A stretch of DNA of 64,000 nt, from NCBI GenBank assembly GCA_913776965.1, contig CAJYQL010000055.1:1-64000 (forward strand), in the 5' to 3' direction. The notes under the pieces are model-generated. The model had not been told where the DNA came from, did no database searches, and was given only the letters and a program-made list of their open reading frames with translations. The position numbers and the translations under genes are program-made. The stretch comes from an uncultured Xylophilus sp. GTDB lineage: Bacteria > Pseudomonadota > Gammaproteobacteria > Burkholderiales > Burkholderiaceae_C. Each line of letters opens with the position of its first letter. The first letter of the stretch is position 1. Positions 8,452 through 16,446 of this stretch are shown piece after piece.

Positions 8452-9584
8452 TCGCCCTGGCCCGCAAGACCCTGGTGCACGAGTGGCGCCGCTTCGTTCC
8501 GGCGGTGTTCGCCGTCGGCTTCTCGGGCGTGCTGCTGGCGGTGCAAGCGGCGCTGGTGCTGGGCATCTTCGGCAGCGCGGCGGTCGCGGTCAGCGCTTCC
8601 TCGGCGGACCTGTGGGCGGGCTGGCCGGGCACCCAGAGCGTCAACTTCGGCCGCCCCGTCGGCCCCGACGTGGAAATGCGACTGCACATGGACCCCGACG
8701 TTGCCGCGGTAGAACCCTACCTGTGGGTGGAAGGCGACTGGCAGAACGCCCGCTCCATCGGCGGCAGCGTGTCGGTCTTCGTCTCGGGTGTGCGGACCGC
8801 GCCGGACGCGCTGATGTTCTCTGCCGTCCTGCCGCGGCCGCTGCGCCAGCGCCTGGACGAACCGGGCGCCGTGATCGTGGACCGTGCCGATGCGGCGCAG
8901 CTGGGCATCGCGGGGGGCGACGGCCGCGGCTGGATCAACGGCCACCGCGTGCAGGTGGTGGCCACCGTGTCGGGCCTTCGGGCACTCGGCGGCGTCACCG
9001 TGCTGGCCTCGCTCGACACGGCGCGCCGACTCGCGGGCACCGACGCGTCGGCGGGCAGCACCTATGTCGTGGCCCGGCTGCGCGATCCGGGGCAGGCCGC
9101 CGCAGTGCGCGCACGGCTCGCCCCGGACGCGGCCTTCGGGCCGTTCGAGGTGTGGACGGCCGACGCGTTCGCGCGCCGCTCCCAGCACTACTGGCTGTTC
9201 GGCACCGGCGCCGGCGTGGCGGTGCTGTTCATGTCGCTGATCGTCTGCCTGGTCGGTGCCATCGTCACCAGCCAGTCGCTGATGGCGGTGGTCGCATCCT
9301 CGTCGCGCGAATACGCCACGCTGCATGCGCTGGGCGTGAGCCGGGGTGCGCTCGGCCGGGTGGTGGTGCAGCAGGCCTGCTGGATCGGCGGGCTTGGATT
9401 GGCGCTGGCGGCGCTCGCGAGCACCGCACTACTGTCGGCCGCCGCCGCGCAGGATGTGCCGGTGGCGATGACGCTGCAGGCCGCCCTCGTCTGCACCGCC
9501 ACGGTCGCGGCGATCGCGCTGCTGTCGGGCTTGGTCGCGATGCGCGGACTGCTCCGGGCCGACCCGGCGGAGCTGCTGCGGTGA
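8448..9584 (+). CDS. FtsX/DevC-like ABC transporter permease
   Basis: This 378-residue permease has the MacB/DevC layout: one N-terminal TM helix (about 16-42), a large periplasmic domain of about 210 residues, then three C-terminal TM helices (about 255-280, 305-335, 345-370) forming the FtsX domain, with SREYATLHALGVSRG between TM2 and TM3. There is no fused ATPase; that function is supplied by the next gene, overlapped as GTGA. Such permeases act as mechanotransmission subunits together with a HlyD adaptor and a TolC-type channel, moving substrates from the periplasm or inner leaflet outward. The single-permease arrangement resembles the cyanobacterial glycolipid exporter DevBCA. Confidence 0.85.
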   Translation: MIALARKTLVHEWRRFVPAVFAVGFSGVLLAVQAALVLGIFGSAAVAVSASSADLWAGWPGTQSVNFGRPVGPDVEMRLHMDPDVAAVEPYLWVEGDWQNARSIGGSVSVFVSGVRTAPDALMFSAVLPRPLRQRLDEPGAVIVDRADAAQLGIAGGDGRGWINGHRVQVVATVSGLRALGGVTVLASLDTARRLAGTDASAGSTYVVARLRDPGQAAAVRARLAPDAAFGPFEVWTADAFARRSQHYWLFGTGAGVAVLFMSLIVCLVGAIVTSQSLMAVVASSSREYATLHALGVSRGALGRVVVQQACWIGGLGLALAALASTALLSAAAAQDVPVAMTLQAALVCTATVAAIALLSGLVAMRGLLRADPAELLR

Positions 9585-10372
9585 TCGTCCAGCGCACCGC
9601 ATCGCGCATGCCTGCGGCACCCCGGCCGTCCGGCGCGCCGTCGCTGGAAGCGCGGCGCGTGGCCAAGTCCTTCATGGCAGGCGTGGTGCGGGTGCAGGTG
9701 CTGCAGGGCTTGTCGGTCGCGGTCTATCCCGGCGAGCTGACGCTCATCTCCGGTCCGTCGGGCTGCGGCAAGAGCACGCTGCTGTCGCTGCTGTCGGGCC
9801 TGCAGCCCGCCGACGACGGCGAGGTGCGGGCACTCGGCGCACCGCTGCCCACCGGCGACAAGCGGGCGCTGGAGCGCTTCCGGCTGCTGCATACCGGCTT
9901 CGTGTTCCAGGGCTTCAACCTGTTCCCGGCCCTCACCGCGCGCGAACAGGTGCAGCTGCCGCTGGGCTACCTGGGCCAGGACGACCGCCAGGCTGCCCGC
10001 CGCGCTTCGGAAGCGCTCGACGAGGTCGGCCTGTCGCACCGCGCCGACCTGCGGCCGTCCCAGCTCTCCGGTGGCGAAAAGCAGCGGGTGGCGATCGCCC
10101 GTGCGCTGGCCAAGGAGCCGCGGCTGCTGTTCGCCGACGAACCGACCAGCGCGCTGGATGCCGAGAACGGCCAGCGGGTGGTGGAGCTGCTGCACCGCAT
10201 CGCCCGCTTGCACGGCACCACCGTGCTGTGCGTCAGCCACGATCCGCGCGCTGTGCGCCATGCCGACCGGGTGTTGAGCATGGAAGACGGTGTGATCTGC
10301 AACGACTGGCGGCCCGCCGAGGCCGGCGCCGCCGAACCCGTGCCGGCCCGGCCGGGCGGTATTCCCGTATGA
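9581..10372 (+). CDS. ABC transporter ATP-binding protein (MacB/LolD/DevA type)
   Basis: This 263-residue nucleotide-binding subunit has Walker A GPSGCGKST (about 58-66), the Q-loop VFQGFNLFPALT, the signature LSGGEKQRVAIARAL (about 162-176), Walker B LLFADEP and switch His in VSHD. The GTG start at 9581 overlaps the permease stop; an ATG at 9608 would shorten the product by nine residues. The sequence belongs to the LolD/MacB/DevA branch that powers FtsX-type permeases. The C-terminus ends in a short Pro/Ala-rich extension. Confidence 0.9.
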   Translation: MIVQRTASRMPAAPRPSGAPSLEARRVAKSFMAGVVRVQVLQGLSVAVYPGELTLISGPSGCGKSTLLSLLSGLQPADDGEVRALGAPLPTGDKRALERFRLLHTGFVFQGFNLFPALTAREQVQLPLGYLGQDDRQAARRASEALDEVGLSHRADLRPSQLSGGEKQRVAIARALAKEPRLLFADEPTSALDAENGQRVVELLHRIARLHGTTVLCVSHDPRAVRHADRVLSMEDGVICNDWRPAEAGAAEPVPARPGGIPV

Positions 10373-11328
10373 ACCTTCCGCTTTTCCGCCCGGGTGCGGG
10401 CCATGGCTTCCGCCGTGCCGCGTCCGCCTCGCTGGTCCTGGCCGGTGTGCTCCTGTCCGCCGCCGGCTGCTCCGACCGTGCCGATGCGCCGATGCGCGCC
10501 GCTGCCGCGTCGACGACGGCAGCCGCCGGCCCCCGTGCCGTCGCGATGGCCCGCGGCAAGGTCGAGGTCACGGGCGGCCTGCTCGACCTGATGGCGCCGC
10601 AGGACGGCACCGTGGAATCGCTCGCGGTGGCCGAAGGCGACGAGGTCCGCCGCGGCCAGGTGCTGCTGCGGCTGGCCTCCGATGCCGCGCGGCAGGACGT
10701 GGCCATCGCCGAGGCCGAACTGCAGCTGGCGCAGGCGCGGCAGCAGGCACAGGCCGCACGCCTGCCGGCCGCACGCCAGCTGGTGCAGCGGCTCGACGAG
10801 GCCGCCCGCGCGGGTGCCGCCGACCTGCAGCGCCACGACGACGCGGTGCAGGCCCGGCAGGACATCGCGGCCGCGGTCGCGGTCGCCGCCGCCGACGTGC
10901 AGGTGGCCCGCCAGCGGCTCGCGCAGGCCCGCGGTGCGCTGGCGCGGCGGGTGCTTACGGCGCCCCAGGATGGCACGGTGGTGCGGGTTTTGGCCCAGCC
11001 CGGCGCCCATGCCGACGCGCAGAGCGGCCGGCCGGCGCTGGTGCTGCTGCCCCACCGCCCGCTGCAGGTGCGCGCCGAACTCAACGAGAGCTTCGCCGCG
11101 GCGGTCCGGCCCGGCATGCGGGTGAGCGTGGTGGCCGACACCGGCGCCGCGGGCCGCCCCGCCGCCGGCCGGGTGCTGCGGCTGTCGCCGGTCTACGGCG
11201 CCAGCCGGCTCGACGACGAGACCACCCCGCCCCGCGTCGGCGTGCGGGTGCTCGACTGTTTCATCGCTTTCGACCAGACGCCGGATCTGCGCGTCGGTCA
11301 GGACGTCAGGGTGACCTTCCATGAATGA
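10369..11328 (+). CDS. HlyD-family periplasmic adaptor lipoprotein
   Basis: The protein has 319 residues. An N-terminal lipobox (LLSAAGC, Cys34) points to lipid anchoring in the inner membrane. The rest shows a split biotinyl-lipoyl domain (APQDGTVESLAVAEGDEV ... APQDGTVVRVL), an alpha-helical hairpin of about 100 Ala/Gln/Arg-rich residues between the halves, and a beta-barrel region (ELNESFAAAVRPGMRVSVV). It would bridge the FtsX-type permease and the outer-membrane factor of the same operon. The start overlaps the ATPase stop as ATGA. The MFP-permease-ATPase set matches DevB-DevC-DevA in architecture, although the gene order differs. Confidence 0.87.
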   Translation: MNLPLFRPGAGHGFRRAASASLVLAGVLLSAAGCSDRADAPMRAAAASTTAAAGPRAVAMARGKVEVTGGLLDLMAPQDGTVESLAVAEGDEVRRGQVLLRLASDAARQDVAIAEAELQLAQARQQAQAARLPAARQLVQRLDEAARAGAADLQRHDDAVQARQDIAAAVAVAAADVQVARQRLAQARGALARRVLTAPQDGTVVRVLAQPGAHADAQSGRPALVLLPHRPLQVRAELNESFAAAVRPGMRVSVVADTGAAGRPAAGRVLRLSPVYGASRLDDETTPPRVGVRVLDCFIAFDQTPDLRVGQDVRVTFHE

Positions 11329-12097
11329 CTGTGTGATCGATTCCCCGCGGCCGGTCGGCCGCTGCAGCATCCCGCTGCACCCGGTGCCGGCGGTGCGCAC
11401 GCCCCACCGGCCGACGCCCGATGGCGGCACGGGCTGGATGATCCAGTGCGACTTCGACGGCACGATCAGCCTGGAGGACGTGACGGACACGCTGCTGCGG
11501 CGCTTCGGCCGGCCCGGCTGGGAAGCGCTGGAGGACGCCTGGGAGCGCGGCGAGATCGGCTCGCGCGAATGCATGAAGGGCCAGGTCGCGCTGCTCGACA
11601 TGAGCCCCGGCGAGCTGCAGGCGCACCTGGCCACGATCGCCATCGACCCGCATTTCGCCGGCTTCGTGCGGGCCGCACGGGCGCTGGGCCTTGCGGTGCA
11701 GGTGGTGAGCGACGGCATCGACCATGCGATCCGCACCGTGCTCGACCTGCACGGCCTGGGTGATCTTCCGGTGATTGCCAACCGGCTGGTGCAGGCCGGC
11801 CCACGCAGCTGGCAGCTGCAGTCGCCGCACGCCAGCGCCGCCTGCGCCCGCGCGAGCGGCAATTGCAAATGCGAGCGGCTGGCCGAGCAGCAGGCAGTGC
11901 ACGGCCGGGTGCTGTTCGTCGGCGACAGCACCTCGGACTTCTGCGTGTCGGGCCGTGCCGATTTCGTGCTCGCCAAGTACAAGCTGATCGACCACTGCCG
12001 CGCCCACGGCATCGCCCATGCGCCGTTCACCCACTTCGGCGAGGCCACCGTGCTGATGCGCGAGACGGTCGGCGTGCAGGAGCGCGTCGCCGCATGA
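11321..12097 (+). CDS. HAD-IB family phosphatase, MtnX-like
   Basis: This 258-residue protein has HAD motif I DFDGT (Asp44 nucleophile, Asp46 acid/base), motif II in VVSDG and motif IV GDSTSDF. The helical cap between motifs I and II is of the PSP/MtnX type (LEDVTDTLLRRFG). Relatives dephosphorylate small metabolites such as phosphoserine or the methionine-salvage diketo-phosphate. No methionine-salvage genes are nearby, so here the substrate is more likely an intermediate of the operon's own product. It overlaps the adaptor gene by 8 bp. The first ~39 residues precede the HAD core and are Pro-rich; the Met at residue 40 is an alternative start. Confidence 0.8.
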   Translation: MNDCVIDSPRPVGRCSIPLHPVPAVRTPHRPTPDGGTGWMIQCDFDGTISLEDVTDTLLRRFGRPGWEALEDAWERGEIGSRECMKGQVALLDMSPGELQAHLATIAIDPHFAGFVRAARALGLAVQVVSDGIDHAIRTVLDLHGLGDLPVIANRLVQAGPRSWQLQSPHASAACARASGNCKCERLAEQQAVHGRVLFVGDSTSDFCVSGRADFVLAKYKLIDHCRAHGIAHAPFTHFGEATVLMRETVGVQERVAA

Positions 12098-12993
12098 CGC
12101 ACGCGCTGGAGGACGTCTGTGTCACGCCGCACGAGTTCGTGCTGCCGGGCACCGGGGCGGCCGGCCGGACCGGCGTGCTGCTGGTGCACGGCCTGACCGG
12201 CACGCCCAACGAGATGCGGCTGCTGGCCAAGGGCCTGCACCGGCAGGGCTTCACCGTCTACGCGGTACAGCTGGCCGGGCACTGCGGCGCCGTGGAGGAC
12301 CTGCTCGCCACCCGCTGGCAGGACTGGTACGCCAGCGTCGCAGCCGGTGCCGACCGGCTGGCTCCGCATGTGGACCGGCTGGTGGTGGGCGGCCTGTCGA
12401 TGGGGGCGGTGCTGTCGCTCGCCCTCGCGCAGGAACGGCCCCGGCAGGTGGCCGGCGTCTGCGCGCTGTCGACGATCTTCCGCTATGACGGCTGGAGCAT
12501 GCCGGTCTACACCCGCCTGTCGTTCCTGCTGCCGCTGTTCCGGCGGCTGGGCATCGGCCGGCGCAGCGTCTTCATGGAGCAGCCGCCCTACGGCATCAAG
12601 GACGAGGCCCTGCGCAAACGCATCGTGGCGCAGATGCACGCGGGCGACAGTGCCGCCGCCGGTCTGCCCGGCAACCCGTGGTGGTCGGTGATCGAGATGC
12701 GCCGCCTCTCGGCCCGGGTGCTGTCGCGGCTCGGCAGCATCCAGGCGCCCTGCCTGGTCATCCATGCCCGGGAGGACGACGTCTCCACCCTCGGCAACGC
12801 CCGCGCGATCGTGCAGGGCGTGCGGCAGGCGCCGGTCGAACTGGTGGTGTTGGAGGACAGCTACCACATGATCACCGTCGACCGCGAGCGCCGCACCGTG
12901 ATCGCCACGACCGCCGCGTTCGTCGCGCGCCTGGCGGCGGGACCGGGTACGCCGGCCGCGCCTGCGCTGGCGGGAGCCGTCGCCCGTGGCTAG
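12094..12993 (+). CDS. Alpha/beta hydrolase, carboxylesterase Est30-like
   Basis: This 299-residue alpha/beta hydrolase has the oxyanion segment LLVHGLTGTP (about 29-38), nucleophile elbow GGLSMG (Ser102), a probable acid Asp in HAREDDV and catalytic His in DSYHMIT. The order and spacing match bacterial carboxylesterases/monoacylglycerol lipases of the Est30 kind, which cleave short- to medium-chain esters. There is no signal peptide, so it acts in the cytoplasm. The start overlaps the phosphatase stop (ATGA). Within the operon it could trim or transfer an acyl group on an exported lipid-like compound; that role is inference. Confidence 0.82.
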   Translation: MTHALEDVCVTPHEFVLPGTGAAGRTGVLLVHGLTGTPNEMRLLAKGLHRQGFTVYAVQLAGHCGAVEDLLATRWQDWYASVAAGADRLAPHVDRLVVGGLSMGAVLSLALAQERPRQVAGVCALSTIFRYDGWSMPVYTRLSFLLPLFRRLGIGRRSVFMEQPPYGIKDEALRKRIVAQMHAGDSAAAGLPGNPWWSVIEMRRLSARVLSRLGSIQAPCLVIHAREDDVSTLGNARAIVQGVRQAPVELVVLEDSYHMITVDRERRTVIATTAAFVARLAAGPGTPAAPALAGAVARG

Positions 12994-13357
12994 CGACCTG
13001 TCGCCGCTGGTCCTGGTCCTCTGGGTGCTGAACGTGCTGGTCGACAGCGGCGGCCAGCTCGCCTTCAAGGCCGCCGCCGGCGATCCGCGCGCCGGCAGCG
13101 GACTGGCCCGCTGGCGCTGGATGGCCGGTCGGCCGTGGCTGTGGGTCGGCATCGGCTGCTACGTCGCCGAATTCGTGCTGTGGCTGGCGTTCCTGTCGCT
13201 GGTGCCCCTGTCCGAAGGCGTGCTGCTCGGCTCAATCAACATCGTGGCGATCATGGTCGCCGGCCGCTTCTTCTTCGCCGAGAAACTCTCGAGGATGCGG
13301 GTCGCCGGCATCCTGCTGGTGTCCCTCGGCGTCGCCATCGTGGGACTGAAGGCATGA
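12986..13357 (+). CDS. Four-TM EamA/SMR-type membrane protein, first of a pair
   Basis: The product has 123 residues and four predicted membrane helices, half the size of a usual EamA drug/metabolite transporter. Recognisable features are NVLVDSGGQLAFKAA at the end of helix 1 and LSLVPLSEGVLLGSIN followed by a closing helix. The GTG start at 12986 overlaps the hydrolase gene by 8 bp. Small paired proteins of this size include ArnE/ArnF, which flip undecaprenyl-phosphate-aminoarabinose, and EmrE-like SMR pumps. The next gene encodes a similar partner, so a heterodimer is likely. Confidence 0.78.
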   Translation: MASDLSPLVLVLWVLNVLVDSGGQLAFKAAAGDPRAGSGLARWRWMAGRPWLWVGIGCYVAEFVLWLAFLSLVPLSEGVLLGSINIVAIMVAGRFFFAEKLSRMRVAGILLVSLGVAIVGLKA

Positions 13358-13827
13358 AGCGCTTCTACCTGATCGGCTTCGCGGTGCTGATGGCGTTCGA
13401 CACGCTGGCCCAGATCAGCTTCAAGCTGGCTGGCGAGCATGCGCTGCCGCTGGAGTTCGGGGCCGCCTGGCTGGCGCGGGTGTTCGGCCAGCTGTGGATC
13501 TACGGCGCCTTCGTCGGGTACGTCGGCGCCTTCTTCACCTGGATGACGCTGTTGCAGCGCGCGCCGATCGGACCGGCATTCGCGGCCTCGCACCTGGAGA
13601 TCGTGTCGGTGCTGGCGGTCTCCGTCTGGCTGTTCGGCGAGACCATCGGCTGGCCGCAGATGCTGGGCGGGCTCTTGATCGTCGCGGGCATCGCCTGCCT
13701 GGCGGTGAGCGAAACGGTGGACGAAGCGTCGCCACCGGTGGCTCCGGACGGCCTGCCCGGAGCGTCGGCCGCCGCACTCGCCGTGGCCGTCGCCGATGCC
13801 GGACTGGACGATGGCGCCACACGCTGA
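13354..13827 (+). CDS. Four-TM EamA/SMR-type membrane protein, second of a pair
   Basis: The protein has 157 residues: four membrane helices in the first ~120 (ISFKLAGEHALPLEF near the first loop, GPAFAASHLEIVSVLAVSVWLFGE in the third and fourth), then a ~35-residue Pro/Ala/Asp-rich cytoplasmic tail. The start overlaps the stop of the first EamA gene (ATGA), which suggests 1:1 synthesis of the two subunits. As with ArnE/ArnF, the pair could move an amphipathic, perhaps amino-modified, intermediate across the inner membrane. The substrate is not known. Confidence 0.78.
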   Translation: MKRFYLIGFAVLMAFDTLAQISFKLAGEHALPLEFGAAWLARVFGQLWIYGAFVGYVGAFFTWMTLLQRAPIGPAFAASHLEIVSVLAVSVWLFGETIGWPQMLGGLLIVAGIACLAVSETVDEASPPVAPDGLPGASAAALAVAVADAGLDDGATR

Positions 13828-15061
13828 ACGGCCGAGGAGCGCGCACGAGCCGCCGCCGACGGCCGGCCTGCCGCTGCGGGCGGCTGACCTGCTGCCGGGT
13901 GGCGATGCGGCGCTCGATACCGCGCTGGTGCGCTTCCTGGGCGTGGAGTCGGTCCAGCTCGAATGCTCCGGCACCGCGGCCCTCGTCGTCGCGTTGACCG
14001 CACTGCGCGACCTGACGCCTGCGCGCCGCGAGGTGGTGGTGCCGGCCTATACCTGCCCCCTGGTGGCGCTGGCGGTCGCGCGCTGCGGCCTGGCGCTGCG
14101 GGTGTGCGAACTGCTGCCGGAGGGGTTCGACATGGACCCGGTGGCCCTGGCCGCCCTCTGCGGCCCGATGACGCTGGCGGTCGTGCCGACGCACCTGGGC
14201 GGACGGGTGGGCGACGCCGCGCCGGCCCGCGCCTGCGCCCGGGCCGTCGGTGCCTGGACGATCGAGGACGCGGCCCAGGCGCTGGGCGCGCGCATCGGCA
14301 CCGAGGGGCGCAGCGTCGGCTCCGACAGCGACATCGCCTTCTTCAGCCTCGCCGTGGGCAAGGGTCTGACGATTTTCGAGGGCGGTGCGCTGGTCGCCCG
14401 CGATCCGGCGCTGCGCGCGGCGCTGCAGGCGGCATCCGCGCGGCTCGTGCCGTCGTGCCCGGGATGGGAACTGCGCCGCAGTATCGAACTACTGGGCTAC
14501 GCGGCCCTCTACCGGCCCGCCGGCTTGCGCTGGGCCTACGGCCGGCCGCTGCGGCAGGCGCTGGCGCGCGAGGACTGGGTCGCCGCGGCAGGCGACGATT
14601 TCGAGGCGGACATTCCGCTGCACCGTGTGGGCCGCTGGCGCCGCGCCGTGGGCGTGCGGGCGCTGGAACGGCTGCCGGCATTCCTGGAGCAGACACGCCG
14701 CCAGGCCGCGGCGCGCATCGCCCGGCTGCGCCAGTTGCCCGGTATCACCGTGCTCGACGACAGCGCCGCGGTCCCCGGCGCACGGGGCACCTGGCCAGTG
14801 CTGCTGGTGCTGCTGCCCGACCAGGCCCGGCGCGACGCGCTGGTGCGCAGGCTCTGGGGTGCGGGCTGCGGCGTGTCGCTGCCTTTCGTGCAGGTGCTGC
14901 CGGACTACGTGCGCTACGCCGACGTGGTACCCGCCGTGCGCCCGGGCGCCCTGCCCCATGCGCGCGCGACGGCCGGCCGTCTGCTGGCGATCAGCAACAG
15001 CCCGTGGCTCGACGACGCCCGGTTCGACCACCTTTGCGACGCGCTCGCACGCGGCGCCTGA
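13811..15061 (+). CDS. DegT/DnrJ/EryC1/StrS-type PLP aminotransferase
   Basis: This 416-residue PLP-dependent enzyme is of the sugar-aminotransferase family. Visible landmarks are CSGTAALVVAL (cofactor phosphate region, about 52-62), VVPAYTCP, IEDAAQALGA (about 151-160) and the Schiff-base lysine in SLAVGKGLTIFEGG (Lys184). The C-terminal third is arginine-rich. The family transfers an amino group to keto-sugars or related carbonyls; ArnB of the lipid A aminoarabinose pathway is a member. The gene overlaps the second EamA gene by 17 bp; an in-frame ATG at 13796 would enlarge the overlap. It is the last gene of the operon and converges on ureG. Confidence 0.82.
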   Translation: MAPHAERPRSAHEPPPTAGLPLRAADLLPGGDAALDTALVRFLGVESVQLECSGTAALVVALTALRDLTPARREVVVPAYTCPLVALAVARCGLALRVCELLPEGFDMDPVALAALCGPMTLAVVPTHLGGRVGDAAPARACARAVGAWTIEDAAQALGARIGTEGRSVGSDSDIAFFSLAVGKGLTIFEGGALVARDPALRAALQAASARLVPSCPGWELRRSIELLGYAALYRPAGLRWAYGRPLRQALAREDWVAAAGDDFEADIPLHRVGRWRRAVGVRALERLPAFLEQTRRQAAARIARLRQLPGITVLDDSAAVPGARGTWPVLLVLLPDQARRDALVRRLWGAGCGVSLPFVQVLPDYVRYADVVPAVRPGALPHARATAGRLLAISNSPWLDDARFDHLCDALARGA

Positions 15062-15079
15062 GGCGTCGGGGCGGACGGC

Positions 15080-15733
15080 TCAGGCCGGTTGCAGCATTCC
15101 CCGCCGCTCGATGAATTCCACCACCGCGTCCACGCCCGCCTGCGTCTTCAGGTTGGTCATCACATAGGGCTTGGCGGCGCGCATGCGCTGCGTGTCGGAC
15201 TCCATGACGGCCAGGTCGGCGCCCACGTGCGGCGCCAGGTCGGTCTTGTTGATGACGAACAGGTCGCTCTTGGTGATGCCGGGGCCGCCCTTGCGCGGAA
15301 TCTTCTCGCCGGCGGCGACGTCGATCACGTAGATCGTCAGATCGCTCAGCTCGGGGCTGAAGGTGGCAGCCAGGTTGTCGCCGCCGGACTCGACGAACAC
15401 CACGTCGGCGTCCGGGAACTGCTCCAGCATGCGGTCGATCGCCTCCAGGTTGATCGACGCGTCCTCGCGGATCGCGGTGTGCGGGCAGCCGCCGGTCTCC
15501 ACGCCCAGGATGCGCTCGGCCGGCAGCGCGCCGCTGACCGTCAGGAGGCGCTGGTCCTCCTTGGTGTAGATGTCGTTGGTGATCGCGACCAGGTCCCACT
15601 TCTGGCGCATCGTCTTGCAGAGCATCTCGAGCAGGGTGGTCTTGCCGGAGCCGACCGGGCCGCCGATGCCGACGCGCAGGGGCGGCAGCTTCTTGGTGCG
15701 GCCGGGAATGTGGTGGAGTGCGGAGGTGGTCAT
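15080..15733 (-). CDS. ureG: Urease accessory GTPase UreG
   Basis: This 217-residue SIMIBI-class GTPase has the P-loop GPVGSGKTT (about 25-33), the nickel-binding ETGGCPHTA motif (Cys83, His85), the [16 protein letters not shown] switch region and the NKTD guanine-specificity motif. It delivers nickel to apo-urease with UreD and UreF, driven by GTP hydrolysis in the cytoplasm. The start MTTSALHH at 15733 lies 8 bp after the ureF stop; the frame stays open upstream through ureF, but that is not part of the gene. Confidence 0.95.
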   Translation of the reverse strand: MTTSALHHIPGRTKKLPPLRVGIGGPVGSGKTTLLEMLCKTMRQKWDLVAITNDIYTKEDQRLLTVSGALPAERILGVETGGCPHTAIREDASINLEAIDRMLEQFPDADVVFVESGGDNLAATFSPELSDLTIYVIDVAAGEKIPRKGGPGITKSDLFVINKTDLAPHVGADLAVMESDTQRMRAAKPYVMTNLKTQAGVDAVVEFIERRGMLQPA

Positions 15734-15741
15734 GCGGATCG

Positions 15742-16446
15742 TCAGCTTCTGAAAAGGCGGGAGTACTGGGTTTCGTGGCGGGCCGACAGGATGGCGAGCA
15801 TCGGGCTCAGCGCCTGGCGGTCGTCGTCGGCCCGCGCTGCGGCGTCGGCCACCGCGGCGGGGATGGCGTCGGCGAGCCGCGCGAGGATGCGCTGGCCGGC
15901 GCTCTGGCCGAGCGGCACCGCCTTGATCGCGGCCTGCACCATGTTCTCGGCCCAGCCGAAGGCAAAGGCGCAGCCGATGTCGGCCGGCTGGGCCGCGGTG
16001 CGTGCCGCAGCGGCCGCAAAGGCGACCGGGTAGGTCGGCTGCCAGCCGTCGAACAGCGCGGCATCGGCCGGATGCAGGCCGCGCAGCCAGTCGGCGAGCG
16101 AGCGGCCCATCTGCTCGGCCTGCAGCCGCAGTTCGCTGGTCTCGCGGGTGGTACGCACCCAATCGTCGAGCGCGCGCAGCCGGGCGGTGTCGCCGGCACG
16201 GACGGCCGCGACCGCCTGTGCGACGACAGCCAGGTCGGCCCGCGCGAGGGACACCCAGAGCTGGTCGTGCAGCCAGCCGGCGACATCGGTCTCGGTGGCG
16301 ACGAGGCCGGCGTCGATCGCGGCCTCCAGGCCCTCGGAATACGAGAAGCCGCCGACCGGCAGCGCCGGCGAGGCGAGCCAGATCAGCTGCAGCAGGCCGG
16401 GCGTGCCGGCGGACGCCACGGCGGACGGGGGGGCGGCCTCAGGCAC
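15742..16446 (-). CDS. ureF: Urease accessory protein UreF
   Basis: This 234-residue all-helical protein has the UreF landmark [17 protein letters not shown] near the N-terminus and [17 protein letters not shown] near the C-terminus. UreF bridges UreD and UreG in the nickel-delivery complex. The GTG at 16446 was chosen because it gives an 8-bp overlap with ureE; another in-frame GTG at 16419 would give 225 residues. No good ATG is available, so the start is uncertain by about nine codons. Confidence 0.9.
   Translation of the reverse strand: MPEAAPPSAVASAGTPGLLQLIWLASPALPVGGFSYSEGLEAAIDAGLVATETDVAGWLHDQLWVSLARADLAVVAQAVAAVRAGDTARLRALDDWVRTTRETSELRLQAEQMGRSLADWLRGLHPADAALFDGWQPTYPVAFAAAAARTAAQPADIGCAFAFGWAENMVQAAIKAVPLGQSAGQRILARLADAIPAAVADAAARADDDRQALSPMLAILSARHETQYSRLFRS

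Noticed and set aside
11321-12097. Methionine-salvage (mtnX) assignment for the HAD gene
   Set aside because: The fold matches, but no other salvage gene is in the window and the gene is locked into an export operon, so the specific name would mislead.
9967-13152. Minus-strand open frame of about 1060 codons under the efflux operon
   Set aside because: It runs antisense to six genes with clear motifs and tight start/stop overlaps; its translation is low-complexity.
13736-13830. Possible frameshift at the end of the second EamA gene, because of its unusual tail
   Set aside because: The tail is in frame and ends in a stop overlapping the aminotransferase start, as other junctions in the operon do.
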